From Rhodospirillales bacterium (GTDB lineage: Bacteria; Pseudomonadota; Alphaproteobacteria; Rhodospirillales; Casp-alpha2), in assembly GCA_018664265.1 (NCBI GenBank), contig JABJOR010000159.1, positions 1 to 9,372 of the forward strand: DNA of 9,372 nucleotides, written 5' to 3'. Under the pieces are notes generated by a model. That model was not told where the DNA came from. It was given only the letters and a program-made list of their open reading frames with translations, and searched no databases. The position numbers were made by a program, and so were the translations under genes. Of this stretch, positions 1-7,460 are shown one piece after another (position 1 is the first letter of the stretch; every line of letters starts with the position of its first letter).

Positions 1-308
1 ATCATGCCACCGAGCCAGCGGTGGTTGACGTAATACTGACCACAACGTTTGGCAGCAGCGGCTACGCGCTCGGAAGCCTGACGTTTGGTGCCAACGAACA
101 GAACACGACCGCCGGATGCGACGACATCGCGTACAGCAACCATAGAGCTGTGCAGCAGGGGAACGGTCTGTTGAAGATCAATGATGTGGATGTTGTTTCG
201 ATCGCCAAACAGGAACGGAGCCATTTTAGGGTTCCAGCGGCGGGTGCTGTGTCCAAAGTGAACACCAGCTTCTAGCAATTGACGCATAGTAAATGATGGC
301 AGAGCCAT
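1..308 (-). CDS. rpsB: 30S ribosomal protein S2, N-terminal part (runs off the left edge)
   Basis: This is ribosomal protein S2, a component of the small subunit near the head-body junction that is needed for S1 binding and translation initiation. The reverse complement from 308 reads [20 protein letters not shown] and continues with [38 protein letters not shown] and [11 protein letters not shown], all hallmark S2 segments. About 102 residues are visible, some 40% of a normal S2; the rest lies beyond base 1. The ATG at 308 has a Shine-Dalgarno AAGGA (complement of 318-322) nine bases upstream, and residue 1 is where S2 proteins normally begin. In most bacteria tsf (EF-Ts) follows rpsB, but that part is outside the window. 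Identification is close to certain; the gene is incomplete only because of the window edge. Confidence 0.98.
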   Translation of the reverse strand, partial: MALPSFTMRQLLEAGVHFGHSTRRWNPKMAPFLFGDRNNIHIIDLQQTVPLLHSSMVAVRDVVASGGRVLFVGTKRQASERVAAAAKRCGQYYVNHRWLGGM

Positions 309-427
309 TGTGTCTTTTCCTTTTCCGGTTATGCCTCCGCAGACGTTGAGTAAACCCACCATGGGTAAACACCGGAGTGACGATCCTGACGAATTTGCGC
401 CAAGTGCCACATGTCTGCGTGCGAATT
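309..427 (-). promoter_or_regulatory. rpsB 5' leader with predicted RNA structure (possible S2 autoregulatory element)
   Basis: The inferred untranslated leader of rpsB can form a long-range stem: CGCAGAC (complement of 413-419) pairs perfectly with GTCTGCG (complement of 338-344). Inside the enclosed stretch are two small hairpins. One is CAC-UCCG-GUG with a UNCG-class tetraloop (370-379). The other is ACCCA-UGG-UGGGU (354-366). The Shine-Dalgarno follows downstream, at 318-322. In gammaproteobacteria S2 represses its own operon through the rpsB leader; whether this alphaproteobacterial leader works that way is inference. The sequence shows only the complementarity, not conservation. No credible protein is encoded here. 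Confidence 0.4.
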
Positions 428-433
428 GTGCGT

Positions 434-462
434 GTCATACCTCCCTACCCCTGACATTGCAA
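434..462 (-). promoter_or_regulatory. Predicted sigma-70-type promoter of rpsB
   Basis: Read on the minus strand, TTGCAA (457-462) is followed after exactly 17 bases by TATGAC (434-439). This is a good -35/-10 pair for a vegetative sigma factor. Transcription would start near 427, leaving an rpsB leader of roughly 120 nucleotides. No start site has been measured; the call rests on motif match, spacing and position upstream of a ribosomal protein gene. Confidence 0.6.
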
Positions 463-491
463 GGCTTAAAGGGCAAAAAATAAGGGATATA

Positions 492-521
492 TTGGAATAT
501 TCTGCAAAACTCTGTTATGGC
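492..521 (+). promoter_or_regulatory. Possible promoter of the 99-residue membrane protein gene
   Basis: TTGGAA (492-497) and TATGGC (516-521) are separated by 18 bases, or TTATGG (515-520) by 17. Either pair resembles a vegetative promoter facing right, divergent from the rpsB promoter. The -10 match is only fair, so this is a weak call. It would place the transcript start around 528, about 30 bases before the start codon at 558. Confidence 0.3.
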
Positions 522-557
522 AGTGTGAGTTATGAATTTTAACGGCGAAAAGATGAG

Positions 558-857
558 ATGAACGAAATCGACAACAGCACCAGAATAGCCGCAACGGATA
601 AGGATTTTGGCCCCCAGACTGGCCTTAAAAAACGGAAGCTGATCGGTGTAATTATGGTTGTCTCAATTCTTGGCTTTCTGAGCTTTATCATCAGCACAAA
701 CTGGTCGCCAGGCGGTGTCTCCAATAGTTATTTTGGTAATGGTAGCGAAAATGATGATGTCCCGATCTGGCTGTTTCTGATCTTTGCTGCCGTGTTATGT
801 ACCGTTATGTTTACTATCCACCGCTTGGTGGAAAGAAAGGCCCCTGAAGGAGATTAA
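558..857 (+). CDS. Small two-helix membrane protein of unknown function (99 aa)
   Basis: I do not recognise a family. The product has a polar N-terminus of about 23 residues and a basic patch KKRK (24-27). A hydrophobic helix follows at about 28-46, then a polar Ser/Asn/Gly-rich loop (47-68), a second helix at about 69-88, and a short charged tail. The positive-inside rule suggests both ends are cytoplasmic and the loop periplasmic. It is the only plus-strand gene between the CDF gene and rpsB, diverging from rpsB and converging on the CDF gene, so it has its own transcript. The start at 558 has no strong Shine-Dalgarno (GAAAAG lies just upstream). The in-frame composition, two clean helices and a possible upstream promoter make it more likely real than random. 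The antisense frame over 539-724 looks like a shadow. Confidence 0.65.
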   Translation: MNEIDNSTRIAATDKDFGPQTGLKKRKLIGVIMVVSILGFLSFIISTNWSPGGVSNSYFGNGSENDDVPIWLFLIFAAVLCTVMFTIHRLVERKAPEGD

Positions 858-864
858 ATCTCCT
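848..864. terminator. 7-bp inverted repeat spanning a stop codon, possible weak bidirectional terminator
   Basis: AGGAGAT (848-854), a TAA loop (855-857) and ATCTCCT (858-864) form a perfect hairpin. The loop is the stop codon of the small membrane protein gene. It sits between convergent genes, where a shared terminator is expected, but neither side is followed by a clear T-run. The stem is short and only partly GC, so intrinsic termination is uncertain. Confidence 0.3.
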
Positions 865-892
865 GCATCTTAAGGATGGGTTACGAAACTGG

Positions 893-1828
893 TTATTTGA
901 ATTTTAGATCTTCTTTATGTCCGTCTCGACTTTGAACCTCAATAAACAGGCGGGTAACTTCGCCATAGGTTGATTTGATGGACTTCTCCAGCGTAGAGAT
1001 CACCTCTTCAACCTGAGCAGAGTCCAGATCATCTGCAAAATCTAAGCTGATGTTGACCAGTATATCTTCTGGCCCCATGTGCATGGTGAGTAGTTCATTT
1101 ACATGGATAATTCCAGTTTGTGCGCCAACAAGTTCCCGTATTCCCTTGATGACCGGATCATTGGCACTTTCTCCGATCAACAGGCCTTTGCACTCAATAG
1201 CAAGAAATACTGATACCAAAGCCAGCAGAATACCGATGCCTACGGAGGCCACACCGTCCAGAACGGGCATTTCCAGATACTGCCCGGCGGCAATACCGAT
1301 CATCGCAATCAAGAGACCCAACATGGCGGCTGAATCTTCTAAAAGAACGGTGAAGACAGCCGGGTCCTTGCTGCGTTGAATGGCATTGATGTATCCGTAA
1401 CGTCCTTTTTCCCCGCGAAATGCCTTGAAGGCTACCCACCAGGCAGCGGCTTCAAAACAGAATGAAATGCTGAGAACGACATAATTGATCCAGACATTGC
1501 TCATTTCATGGGGGTGTCTGATCTTATCAAAGCCTTCGTACATCGATACCCCTGCCCCGATCGCAAAGATCAGGATGGCAACGATAAAGGTCCAGAAATA
1601 TAGTTCGCGACCATAGCCAAAGGGGTGCGTGGCGTCTGCCGGGCGTTTGGCTCGTTTAAGGCCATAGAGAATTAGTCCCTGATTGCCCGTGAAAACAAGG
1701 GAGTGTATCGACTCGCTGAGCATGGCAGAGCTGCCCGTATAGCTCGCAGCGATGAATTTCGTGATTGTGATGGCGAAATTTCCGGCAAGGGCTGCCAGAA
1801 CGACCTTTGTTGAACCGTCTGCTGACAT
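893..1828 (-). CDS. Cation diffusion facilitator (CDF/SLC30) family transporter, ZnT9-like, with altered site
   Basis: CDF proteins are inner-membrane dimers that usually export divalent metals such as Zn, Mn, Fe or Co in exchange for protons. The 311-residue product has the CDF layout: SESIHS in the second helix (38-43), HPFGYGRELYFW (68-79), LLEDSAAMLG (162-171), LDGVASVGIGI (190-200), then a cytoplasmic domain from about 212. The HPFGYG and EDSAA segments place it in the ZnT9-like bacterial branch. The usual Asp of the helix-2 HSxxD motif is Phe46 here (HSLVF), and the canonical His four residues before Asp165 is Val161, so only His42 and Asp165 of the standard four ligand positions remain. 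It starts 15 bases after the dnaE stop with a strong Shine-Dalgarno AGAGGA (1835-1840), so it is probably co-transcribed with dnaE. The substrate cannot be told. Confidence 0.9.
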   Translation of the reverse strand: MSADGSTKVVLAALAGNFAITITKFIAASYTGSSAMLSESIHSLVFTGNQGLILYGLKRAKRPADATHPFGYGRELYFWTFIVAILIFAIGAGVSMYEGFDKIRHPHEMSNVWINYVVLSISFCFEAAAWWVAFKAFRGEKGRYGYINAIQRSKDPAVFTVLLEDSAAMLGLLIAMIGIAAGQYLEMPVLDGVASVGIGILLALVSVFLAIECKGLLIGESANDPVIKGIRELVGAQTGIIHVNELLTMHMGPEDILVNISLDFADDLDSAQVEEVISTLEKSIKSTYGEVTRLFIEVQSRDGHKEDLKFK

Positions 1829-1843
1829 TGATATTCCTCTTGA

Positions 1844-4800
1844 TTAGATTTCTTGTACTTCCAAAATTCCACGCTCGGAGCGCACGGCCTGCATGACAGC
1901 AGGTGTGATTGCGAACTGGTTTTTAAGCTGGATTGTAATGTCGCAACCTTTTTGAGCGGCGTCATCTTCACTCTGAATGCGGGTCATAATTTCTACCGTG
2001 CCACGCCCCTTGCCTTCGCGTTCTAAAATTTGGCTTATTGCATTTAAGGCGGTATCTGAATCGATAATCACACGCATGGAGCAAACTGTATTGGCGGCTT
2101 TGTTATCCAGAGATTCTATTGTGTTAACAGTAATACGTGGGCTGTCGTCTTCGAATTTAACGGCACCCTTAACAAAAATATTCTGGCCGACTTCCAGATA
2201 TTCACGGGCCTGGGTCAGGGCCTCAGAAAACGCCGTCACTTCACAAGACGCAGACGGATCGGACAATGATATGAAGGCGTATCGGTTGCCTTTTGCAGAC
2301 GTTCGTTCTTTTTTGGCTATCACAGTCCCCGCCATAGAAATAGCACCATCTCTACCGGATTCCAGGATTTCGATGATTGGTCGAGCCCGCATACCTTTCA
2401 AAAGAGTGCCAAAGGCATCCAGTGGATGACCGGACAGATAAAACCCGATGGCGTCGAATTCTTCCTTCAGGCGGTCCATGGGGGGCCATTCTGCTTCATA
2501 AGCCAGCTCAAACGTTTGTACAGGGGCACTTTCTCCACCAAACAGGCCCATCTGGTTATCGTTACGCTCATGCATGGCGGCCTGAGCATGGCGCATAATT
2601 AATTCGATGGAAATAAACATCTGTTTGCGGTTGTAGTCAAACGCGTCAAATGCCCCGGCCCGAACCAAATTTTCCATCTGACGCTTGTTGACGTGAGAAC
2701 TATCAAGTCGGTTGATGAAATCATTTAAGTCTGCGAAAGGCCCGTTCTCAACGCGTTCAGCAACCAGTGATTCCATGGCTGCTGCACCGACATTCTTGAT
2801 TGCCCCCAGAGCGTAGCGAATGGCTCCTTTGCCATTTTTGTCACGTTCCACAGAAAATATGGCTGTGGAACGATTGATGTCGGGCTGTAAAAGCTCGATT
2901 CCAATACGATCCAGTTCCTGGCGAAATATATTCAGCTTGTCAGTGTTGGCCATATCCAGCGTCATGGAAGCCGCCAAAAACTCAACCGGGTAGTTGGCCT
3001 TCATATAGGCTGTTTGATAGGCCACAAGCGCGTAGGCGGCGGCGTGAGATTTGTTAAAACCGTAGCCTGCGAACTTGTCCACCAGATCAAAGATTTCGTC
3101 GGCGCGTTTTTCCTCTACGCCTTTGGCCTTGGCTCCTTCGACAAAGATGCTGCGTTGCTCGTCCATCTCGGCTTTGATTTTTTTACCCATGGCACGACGC
3201 AGCAAATCAGCACCACCGAGGGAATACCCGGACAGTTCCTGTGCGATCTGCATAACCTGTTCCTGATAGATGATAACCCCGAAGGTTTCGCTCAGGATGC
3301 TTTCCAGTGTGGGATACAGGTAATCGATTTCCTCATTTCCATGCTTGCGTTTGATGAAACTTGGGATGTTGTCCATAGGGCCCGGACGATACAATGCCAC
3401 AACAGCGATGATAACCTCGAATGCATCAGGTTTAAGCTTGCGCAGAACATCCACCATGCCAGCACTTTCCAACTGGAACACGCCAATAGTGTGTCCTTCG
3501 CTGATCATTGAGTATGTGGCTTCGTCATCCAGAGGGATTTTCGAGACATCAATATCGTCAACATCGGCACGTTGACGCACCAGATCTTCGGCTGTTTGCA
3601 GAACAGTCAGGGTTTTCAGGCCCAAAAAGTCGAACTTTACCAGACCAGCCGATTCAACAAACTTCATGTTAAAGCCTGTAACAGGCATGTCTGAGCGGGG
3701 ATCACGATAGAGCGGGATCAGCTTATCAAGGGGGCGATCTCCGATAACAACACCTGCTGCATGGGTTGAAGCATGACGATTGAGGCCTTCAAGCTGTTTA
3801 CCGATGTTAATAAGGCGGGCAACGTCATTGTCTTCCCTGATCAGGCGGCGCAATTCAGGCTCGCTGTTGACGGCGCCTTCCAGATCTGTGGGATCCGCCG
3901 GGTTGTTGGGGACCATTTTGCAGATTTTATCAATGTAGCCATAGGGCATTTCCAGGACGCGCCCAACATCGCGCAACACAGCACGGGCCTGTAGCTTACC
4001 AAAGGTAATAATCTGGGCCACATGATCACGCCCGTATTTTTCCTGCACGTAGCGTATAACCTCGTCACGTCGATCCTGACAGAAGTCAATATCGAAATCA
4101 GGCATGGACACACGTTCCGGGTTCAAGAAACGTTCAAACAGAAGCCCCCAGCGTAAGGGGTCAAGATCGGTGATGGTCAACGCCCAGGCAACAACCGATC
4201 CTGCACCGGAGCCACGACCGGGGCCAACTGGAATGTTTTGATCCTTAGACCAGCCTATGAAGTCGGCAACGATCAGGAAGTAGCCAGGAAATCCCATATC
4301 GTTGATAACTTGTAGCTCATAATCCATACGTTCCCGATATGGCTGTGCGGCGTGTTCCTGCGCAGCCTTATCCATGTCATCGGTGTAGACATTATCGATA
4401 AGGCGTTTATCCAAACCAGCGACGGACTGGTCTCTTAATTCATCAGTTTCTGTGCGGCCTTCACCACAATCATAGGGTGGCAAAATAGGATCAATCTTAT
4501 TTACCATGTATGCGCAACGTTGCGCTATAATTACTGTGTTATCAATTGCTTCAGGCAAATTTTTAAACAATGACTTCATTTCACGCACGGATTTAAAATA
4601 GTGCTCCGGTGTCAGTCTGCGGCGCTCTGTTTCCGATACCCTGCGCCCTGATGCGATGCAGACCAGTGCATCATGGGCTTCAAACATATCACGGGTTGGA
4701 AAGAAGACCTCGTTGGTTGCCACCAATGGAATATCCATATCATAGGCAAAATCCAGAAACGCTTTTTCAGTTTCTATCTCAGGCTGAGTTCCGTGACGCA

Positions 4801-5335
4801 TGATCTCGATATAAAGTCGGTCTTTGAAAATATCTTTGAGAGATTTGATATGGTCTTCGGCTTCTTGATTTTTGCCTTTCAGCAACATGACACCCAGAGG
4901 CCCTTCCGGGCCACCACTGAGAACGATTAGGCCTTCGTTGTATTTTGCCAGGTTTTCCAAAACAATATGGGGGTCATGGGCGTCTTCACCGTCTAGATAG
5001 GCAATGCTTAAAAGCTTCAGCAAGTTCATGTATCCGGCTTCGTTTTGTACCAGAAGTACTATCGAGCCTTCATAAACACTGGATGCGTTACTCTCATCCG
5101 GTGTTACGTGGACCTTAAGCTGACTGCCAATTATGGGTTGAATTCCGGCCCCTGAGAGTGCGCCGGAAAATTCCATGGCACCAAACAGGTTATTGGTATC
5201 TGTCACGGCAACGGCGGGCATGGCTGATTTATGACATAATTCGCCCAAGCTCTTGATTCGCACAGCCCCTTCGGACAGGGAATAGGCGGAATGGACTCTC
5301 AGATGAACAAATTCAGCGTGTGAAGACATAATCAT
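1844..5335 (-). CDS. dnaE: DNA polymerase III subunit alpha
   Basis: This is the catalytic subunit of the replicative polymerase, 1163 residues and close to the E. coli length. The PHP domain opens with FVHLRVHSAYS (9-19). It has HLR where active PHP enzymes carry HxH, as in E. coli DnaE, so proofreading presumably depends on a separate DnaQ. The polymerase core carries GPGRGSGAGS (371-380), the two catalytic Asp in PDFDIDFC (D415, D417) and the third in LVKFDFLGL (D569). Further on are GVIIYQEQVMQ (686-696), GYGFNKSHAAAYA (757-769), a helix-hairpin-helix region at about 840-900, an internal clamp-binding motif QMGLF (928-932) and an OB fold at about 998-1075. The start could be codon 1 or the ATG two codons later; neither has a good Shine-Dalgarno. 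The CDF gene follows in the same direction. The reading frame is intact. Confidence 0.98.
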   Translation of the reverse strand: MIMSSHAEFVHLRVHSAYSLSEGAVRIKSLGELCHKSAMPAVAVTDTNNLFGAMEFSGALSGAGIQPIIGSQLKVHVTPDESNASSVYEGSIVLLVQNEAGYMNLLKLLSIAYLDGEDAHDPHIVLENLAKYNEGLIVLSGGPEGPLGVMLLKGKNQEAEDHIKSLKDIFKDRLYIEIMRHGTQPEIETEKAFLDFAYDMDIPLVATNEVFFPTRDMFEAHDALVCIASGRRVSETERRRLTPEHYFKSVREMKSLFKNLPEAIDNTVIIAQRCAYMVNKIDPILPPYDCGEGRTETDELRDQSVAGLDKRLIDNVYTDDMDKAAQEHAAQPYRERMDYELQVINDMGFPGYFLIVADFIGWSKDQNIPVGPGRGSGAGSVVAWALTITDLDPLRWGLLFERFLNPERVSMPDFDIDFCQDRRDEVIRYVQEKYGRDHVAQIITFGKLQARAVLRDVGRVLEMPYGYIDKICKMVPNNPADPTDLEGAVNSEPELRRLIREDNDVARLINIGKQLEGLNRHASTHAAGVVIGDRPLDKLIPLYRDPRSDMPVTGFNMKFVESAGLVKFDFLGLKTLTVLQTAEDLVRQRADVDDIDVSKIPLDDEATYSMISEGHTIGVFQLESAGMVDVLRKLKPDAFEVIIAVVALYRPGPMDNIPSFIKRKHGNEEIDYLYPTLESILSETFGVIIYQEQVMQIAQELSGYSLGGADLLRRAMGKKIKAEMDEQRSIFVEGAKAKGVEEKRADEIFDLVDKFAGYGFNKSHAAAYALVAYQTAYMKANYPVEFLAASMTLDMANTDKLNIFRQELDRIGIELLQPDINRSTAIFSVERDKNGKGAIRYALGAIKNVGAAAMESLVAERVENGPFADLNDFINRLDSSHVNKRQMENLVRAGAFDAFDYNRKQMFISIELIMRHAQAAMHERNDNQMGLFGGESAPVQTFELAYEAEWPPMDRLKEEFDAIGFYLSGHPLDAFGTLLKGMRARPIIEILESGRDGAISMAGTVIAKKERTSAKGNRYAFISLSDPSASCEVTAFSEALTQAREYLEVGQNIFVKGAVKFEDDSPRITVNTIESLDNKAANTVCSMRVIIDSDTALNAISQILEREGKGRGTVEIMTRIQSEDDAAQKGCDITIQLKNQFAITPAVMQAVRSERGILEVQEI

Positions 5336-5415
5336 AGAGTTTCACATTTGAACGCCAGAGTCACATCGAGATATTTGCCATAAGTTGATTTTCTGGGGAT
5401 AAAAAAACAGATATA
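5336..5415. other. 80-base gap between the PAS-like gene and dnaE
   Basis: This gap must carry whatever promotes dnaE if dnaE is not read through from the gene upstream. I see no convincing -35/-10 pair on the minus strand and no clear Shine-Dalgarno before dnaE. Just past the PAS-like stop codon the minus strand has a run of seven T (complement of 5401-5407). It follows only a weak AT-rich palindrome, GATATATC, so termination there is possible but not convincing. Confidence 0.3.
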
Positions 5416-6003
5416 TCAGAATTTCACCAATTGGTCTTTGATCGTATGATCTAAAAACGAGTAGTAAGTATACCCAATTCCAAAATTTATATCGGTTTGA
5501 TTGTTGGAGCATGGGAAAAAAAGCGATTCTACAACTTTCTGTTTGTTTATATAATCATCAGAAAAATGGATAATTCTTTTTGAATAAACTTTTTTCTTAT
5601 GGCTTATAGCATCATAATAAAACGAAATATTTCTTTTATAATCTTCTTCCGGATAGAAAGAACGAAGGGATTTCCCAGTTATATTTCGTTCATAGTGCGC
5701 ATCAATTGCGGTTCCTGAAAAATGCATTGATACATCATTTGATTCGATGTTTCTGAAATCAACAGCCCAGATATTTCTGACAAGATGTGGCACTTGCATC
5801 AGATCAAGTTTTTGATAATCCGGAAAATCTAGTTCATGCATATTTGCAAGAATAAATTCTGCAAATGCAATATGATCTTTGTTAGTCGTTAGCTGTTTAA
5901 TTTCTTCGAGCGTCGCCAATTTCCATTTCCTTATATATTTTGTAATTATATAATTTATTGAATGACTATCAAGAACCACATGTTCTGTGTTTCTCTTATG
6001 CAT
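5416..6003 (-). CDS. PAS_5-like sensory/unknown domain protein, AT-rich
   Basis: The 195-residue product has no signal peptide or membrane helix. Residues from about 66 to 182 resemble the PAS_5 family common in Rhodospirillales-type alphaproteobacteria: a hydrophobic LxRNIWAVDF segment (74-83), then SMHFSGTAID (92-101) and NITGKSLRSFYPEED (107-121), the usual order of 'phenotype strand, GTA, G-x-x-L' in that family. Such domains occur alone and their ligands are mostly unknown; no output domain is attached here. Base composition is very different from its neighbours: a hand count over 5521-6000 gives about 31% G+C, against 50-60% in dnaE samples, which suggests recent acquisition. The ATG at 6003 has GGGAA very close upstream; a GTG at codon 9 is an alternative start. 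Its 5' end faces the GST gene. Family assignment is from recalled motif pattern only. Confidence 0.7.
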   Translation of the reverse strand: MHKRNTEHVVLDSHSINYIITKYIRKWKLATLEEIKQLTTNKDHIAFAEFILANMHELDFPDYQKLDLMQVPHLVRNIWAVDFRNIESNDVSMHFSGTAIDAHYERNITGKSLRSFYPEEDYKRNISFYYDAISHKKKVYSKRIIHFSDDYINKQKVVESLFFPCSNNQTDINFGIGYTYYSFLDHTIKDQLVKF

Positions 6004-6084
6004 ATTTCCCGGATAGTATTCATTCGGTGTATATCAATTTCCATACCAATCCATCACTGCGTCATTCAAAATAAAGGGAACATT
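6004..6084. promoter_or_regulatory. Divergent intergenic region between the PAS-like gene and the GST gene
   Basis: These 81 bases separate two divergently transcribed genes and must hold or adjoin the start signals for both. On the plus strand a Shine-Dalgarno AAGGGA (6074-6079) lies five bases before the GST start. On the minus strand TTGAAT followed after 18 bases by TATGGA is a weak candidate promoter for the PAS-like gene. I see no convincing operator or repeat. Confidence 0.3.
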
Positions 6085-6741
6085 ATGAGCGAACTTACAC
6101 TCATCATTGGCAACAAAAACTATTCCAGTTGGTCTTTGAGGCCCTGGATTGCCTTAAAACAGGCAGATATACCTTTTACGGAAAGAATGATTCTCTTATT
6201 TGATGAAAACTGGGATGCGGAAATCTCCAAGGTTTCCCCGACAAAAAAAGTTCCTGTCTTAATTGATGGCGATATTACGATTTGTGAAACATTGGCAATC
6301 CTGGAATATGCCCATGAGCTTTACCCTGAAAAGGAACTCTGGCCGACAGACCAACGTGCGCGTGCGGTGGCCCGTTCGGTTTCCTCTGAAATGCATGCCG
6401 GGTTTGGTGCGTTGCGCAATCATATGTCGATGAATATTCGTAAGGATCATACCGGGCGAGGTATGGGGCCGGGTGTCGCAGAAGATATAAGTCGTGTTTC
6501 CAAAATATGGAACGACTGTAGAAAAAACTATGGTCAGAATGGAGACTTTCTTTTTGGCAAGTTTGGAAACGCAGATGCTATGTTTGCCCCAGTGGTGTCG
6601 CGTTTCAAAACATTCGGTGTTGAGCTTGATGCTGTATCACAGGCCTATTGTGACGTTGTATTGAATACGCAGGCCTATTTAGAATGGCAATCTGACGCTC
6701 TGAAAGAAACATGGATCATTGAGTCTGACGAGATAGATTAA
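6085..6741 (+). CDS. Glutathione S-transferase family protein
   Basis: This is a cytosolic GST-fold protein of 218 residues, the usual length. The thioredoxin-like N-terminal half starts SELTLIIGNKNYSSWSLRPW. Ser14 or Ser15 in the YSSWS motif is the likely thiol-activating residue, as in zeta- and beta-like bacterial enzymes. The cis-proline loop KVPVL (51-55 region) and ETLAILEYAHELYPE (about 63-77) form the glutathione-binding edge. The helical C-terminal half carries RAVARSVSSEMHAGF, SMNIRK and FGNADAMFAPVVSRF. The frame is open back to 5962, but ATG 6085 has a Shine-Dalgarno five bases upstream, and the family's N-terminus starts there, so the longer form is rejected. The true substrate is unknown. 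azlC follows after 8 bases, suggesting one transcript. Confidence 0.93.
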   Translation: MSELTLIIGNKNYSSWSLRPWIALKQADIPFTERMILLFDENWDAEISKVSPTKKVPVLIDGDITICETLAILEYAHELYPEKELWPTDQRARAVARSVSSEMHAGFGALRNHMSMNIRKDHTGRGMGPGVAEDISRVSKIWNDCRKNYGQNGDFLFGKFGNADAMFAPVVSRFKTFGVELDAVSQAYCDVVLNTQAYLEWQSDALKETWIIESDEID

Positions 6742-6749
6742 GGATAGCA

Positions 6750-7460
6750 ATGCCCCCATCCAAAACTGCTCAGGCAGGGTTTACAGCCGCATTGATCGAC
6801 ATATTTCCTATGTTAATCGGTATGGTCCCGTTCGGGTTGATTGTCGGAACTATGGGAAAGCAGGCTGGACTTGAAACCTGGGAGCTGATGCTGATGAGCA
6901 GTGCGGTTTTTGCAGGAGCCTCGCAGTTCATAGCCCTTGATATGTGGACAACGCCCCTGCCCGCCCTTGCCATTATAGGTACAACCTTGATGGTTAATCT
7001 ACGCCATGTGCTTATGGGGGCTGCGGCAGCACCACATATAAAGGGTCTTCCGTCACTTCCTCGCTATATATTTTTGTGTGCCATGGCGGATGAAAACTGG
7101 GCCATGGCAATGCGACGGGCTATGAGTGATCGCACACTGGTCGTATCGTACGTTCTTGGGGTAACCGTGCCATTCTATCTGAACTGGCAGCTCTGGAGCT
7201 TTCTCGGCACTCAATTGGGGGATTTGATTAATGATCCGGCTGAGCTGGGATTTGATTTTGTGTTTACGGCTGTTTTCATAACTCTCATTTTCGGTTTTTG
7301 GAAAACAGACAAGCGGTTGTCACCAATTATCGCCAGTGCCTGTGTTGCCTTGATTGCACAACAGCTATTGCCCGGAACATGGTATATCTTTGTTGGCTCT
7401 CTGGGCGGCGTTGCTGCAGCAGCGTTGACATACAAACGCAAGGATGACGCCCATGGATAG
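6750..7460 (+). CDS. azlC: AzlC family branched-chain amino acid exporter, large subunit
   Basis: AzlC is an inner-membrane protein that, with AzlD, exports branched-chain amino acids and analogues such as azaleucine; the Corynebacterium BrnFE pair, which also moves methionine, is related. The 236-residue product has the family's hallmark segments: GMVPFGLIVGTMG (24-36), SAVFAGASQFIALD (51-64), NLRHVLMGAA (83-92) and AMADENWA (101-108). Hydrophobic helices lie at about 13-35, 46-65, 69-84, 129-150, 167-184, 190-207 and 211-228. The ATG has AAGGA (6740-6744), which overlaps the GST stop codon. It overlaps azlD by 8 bases, so the two are probably translationally coupled. The exact substrate is inferred from the family. 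Confidence 0.94.
   Translation: MPPSKTAQAGFTAALIDIFPMLIGMVPFGLIVGTMGKQAGLETWELMLMSSAVFAGASQFIALDMWTTPLPALAIIGTTLMVNLRHVLMGAAAAPHIKGLPSLPRYIFLCAMADENWAMAMRRAMSDRTLVVSYVLGVTVPFYLNWQLWSFLGTQLGDLINDPAELGFDFVFTAVFITLIFGFWKTDKRLSPIIASACVALIAQQLLPGTWYIFVGSLGGVAAAALTYKRKDDAHG

Noticed and set aside
405..417. ATGTGGCACTTG shared between the rpsB leader and the PAS-like gene (near 5785-5797)
   Set aside because: A few 12-base matches are expected by chance in 9.4 kb searched on both strands, and nothing else around the two copies is alike.
226..438. 70-codon minus-strand frame across the rpsB leader and start
   Set aside because: Its ATG lies within the predicted -10 element, upstream of any transcript start, and the frame overlaps rpsB, which is clearly the real gene.
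3014..3511. 165-codon plus-strand frame inside dnaE
   Set aside because: It is antisense to conserved DnaE polymerase motifs, resembles no known protein, and long antisense frames are common over such genes.
5395..5420. T-run after the PAS-like gene as an intrinsic terminator
   Set aside because: The seven T bases follow only an 8-base AT-rich palindrome that cannot form a stable stem.
5962..6084. 41-codon N-terminal extension of the GST frame
   Set aside because: The extension has no Shine-Dalgarno, overlaps the PAS-like start, and is absent from the normal GST fold; ATG 6085 has good signals.
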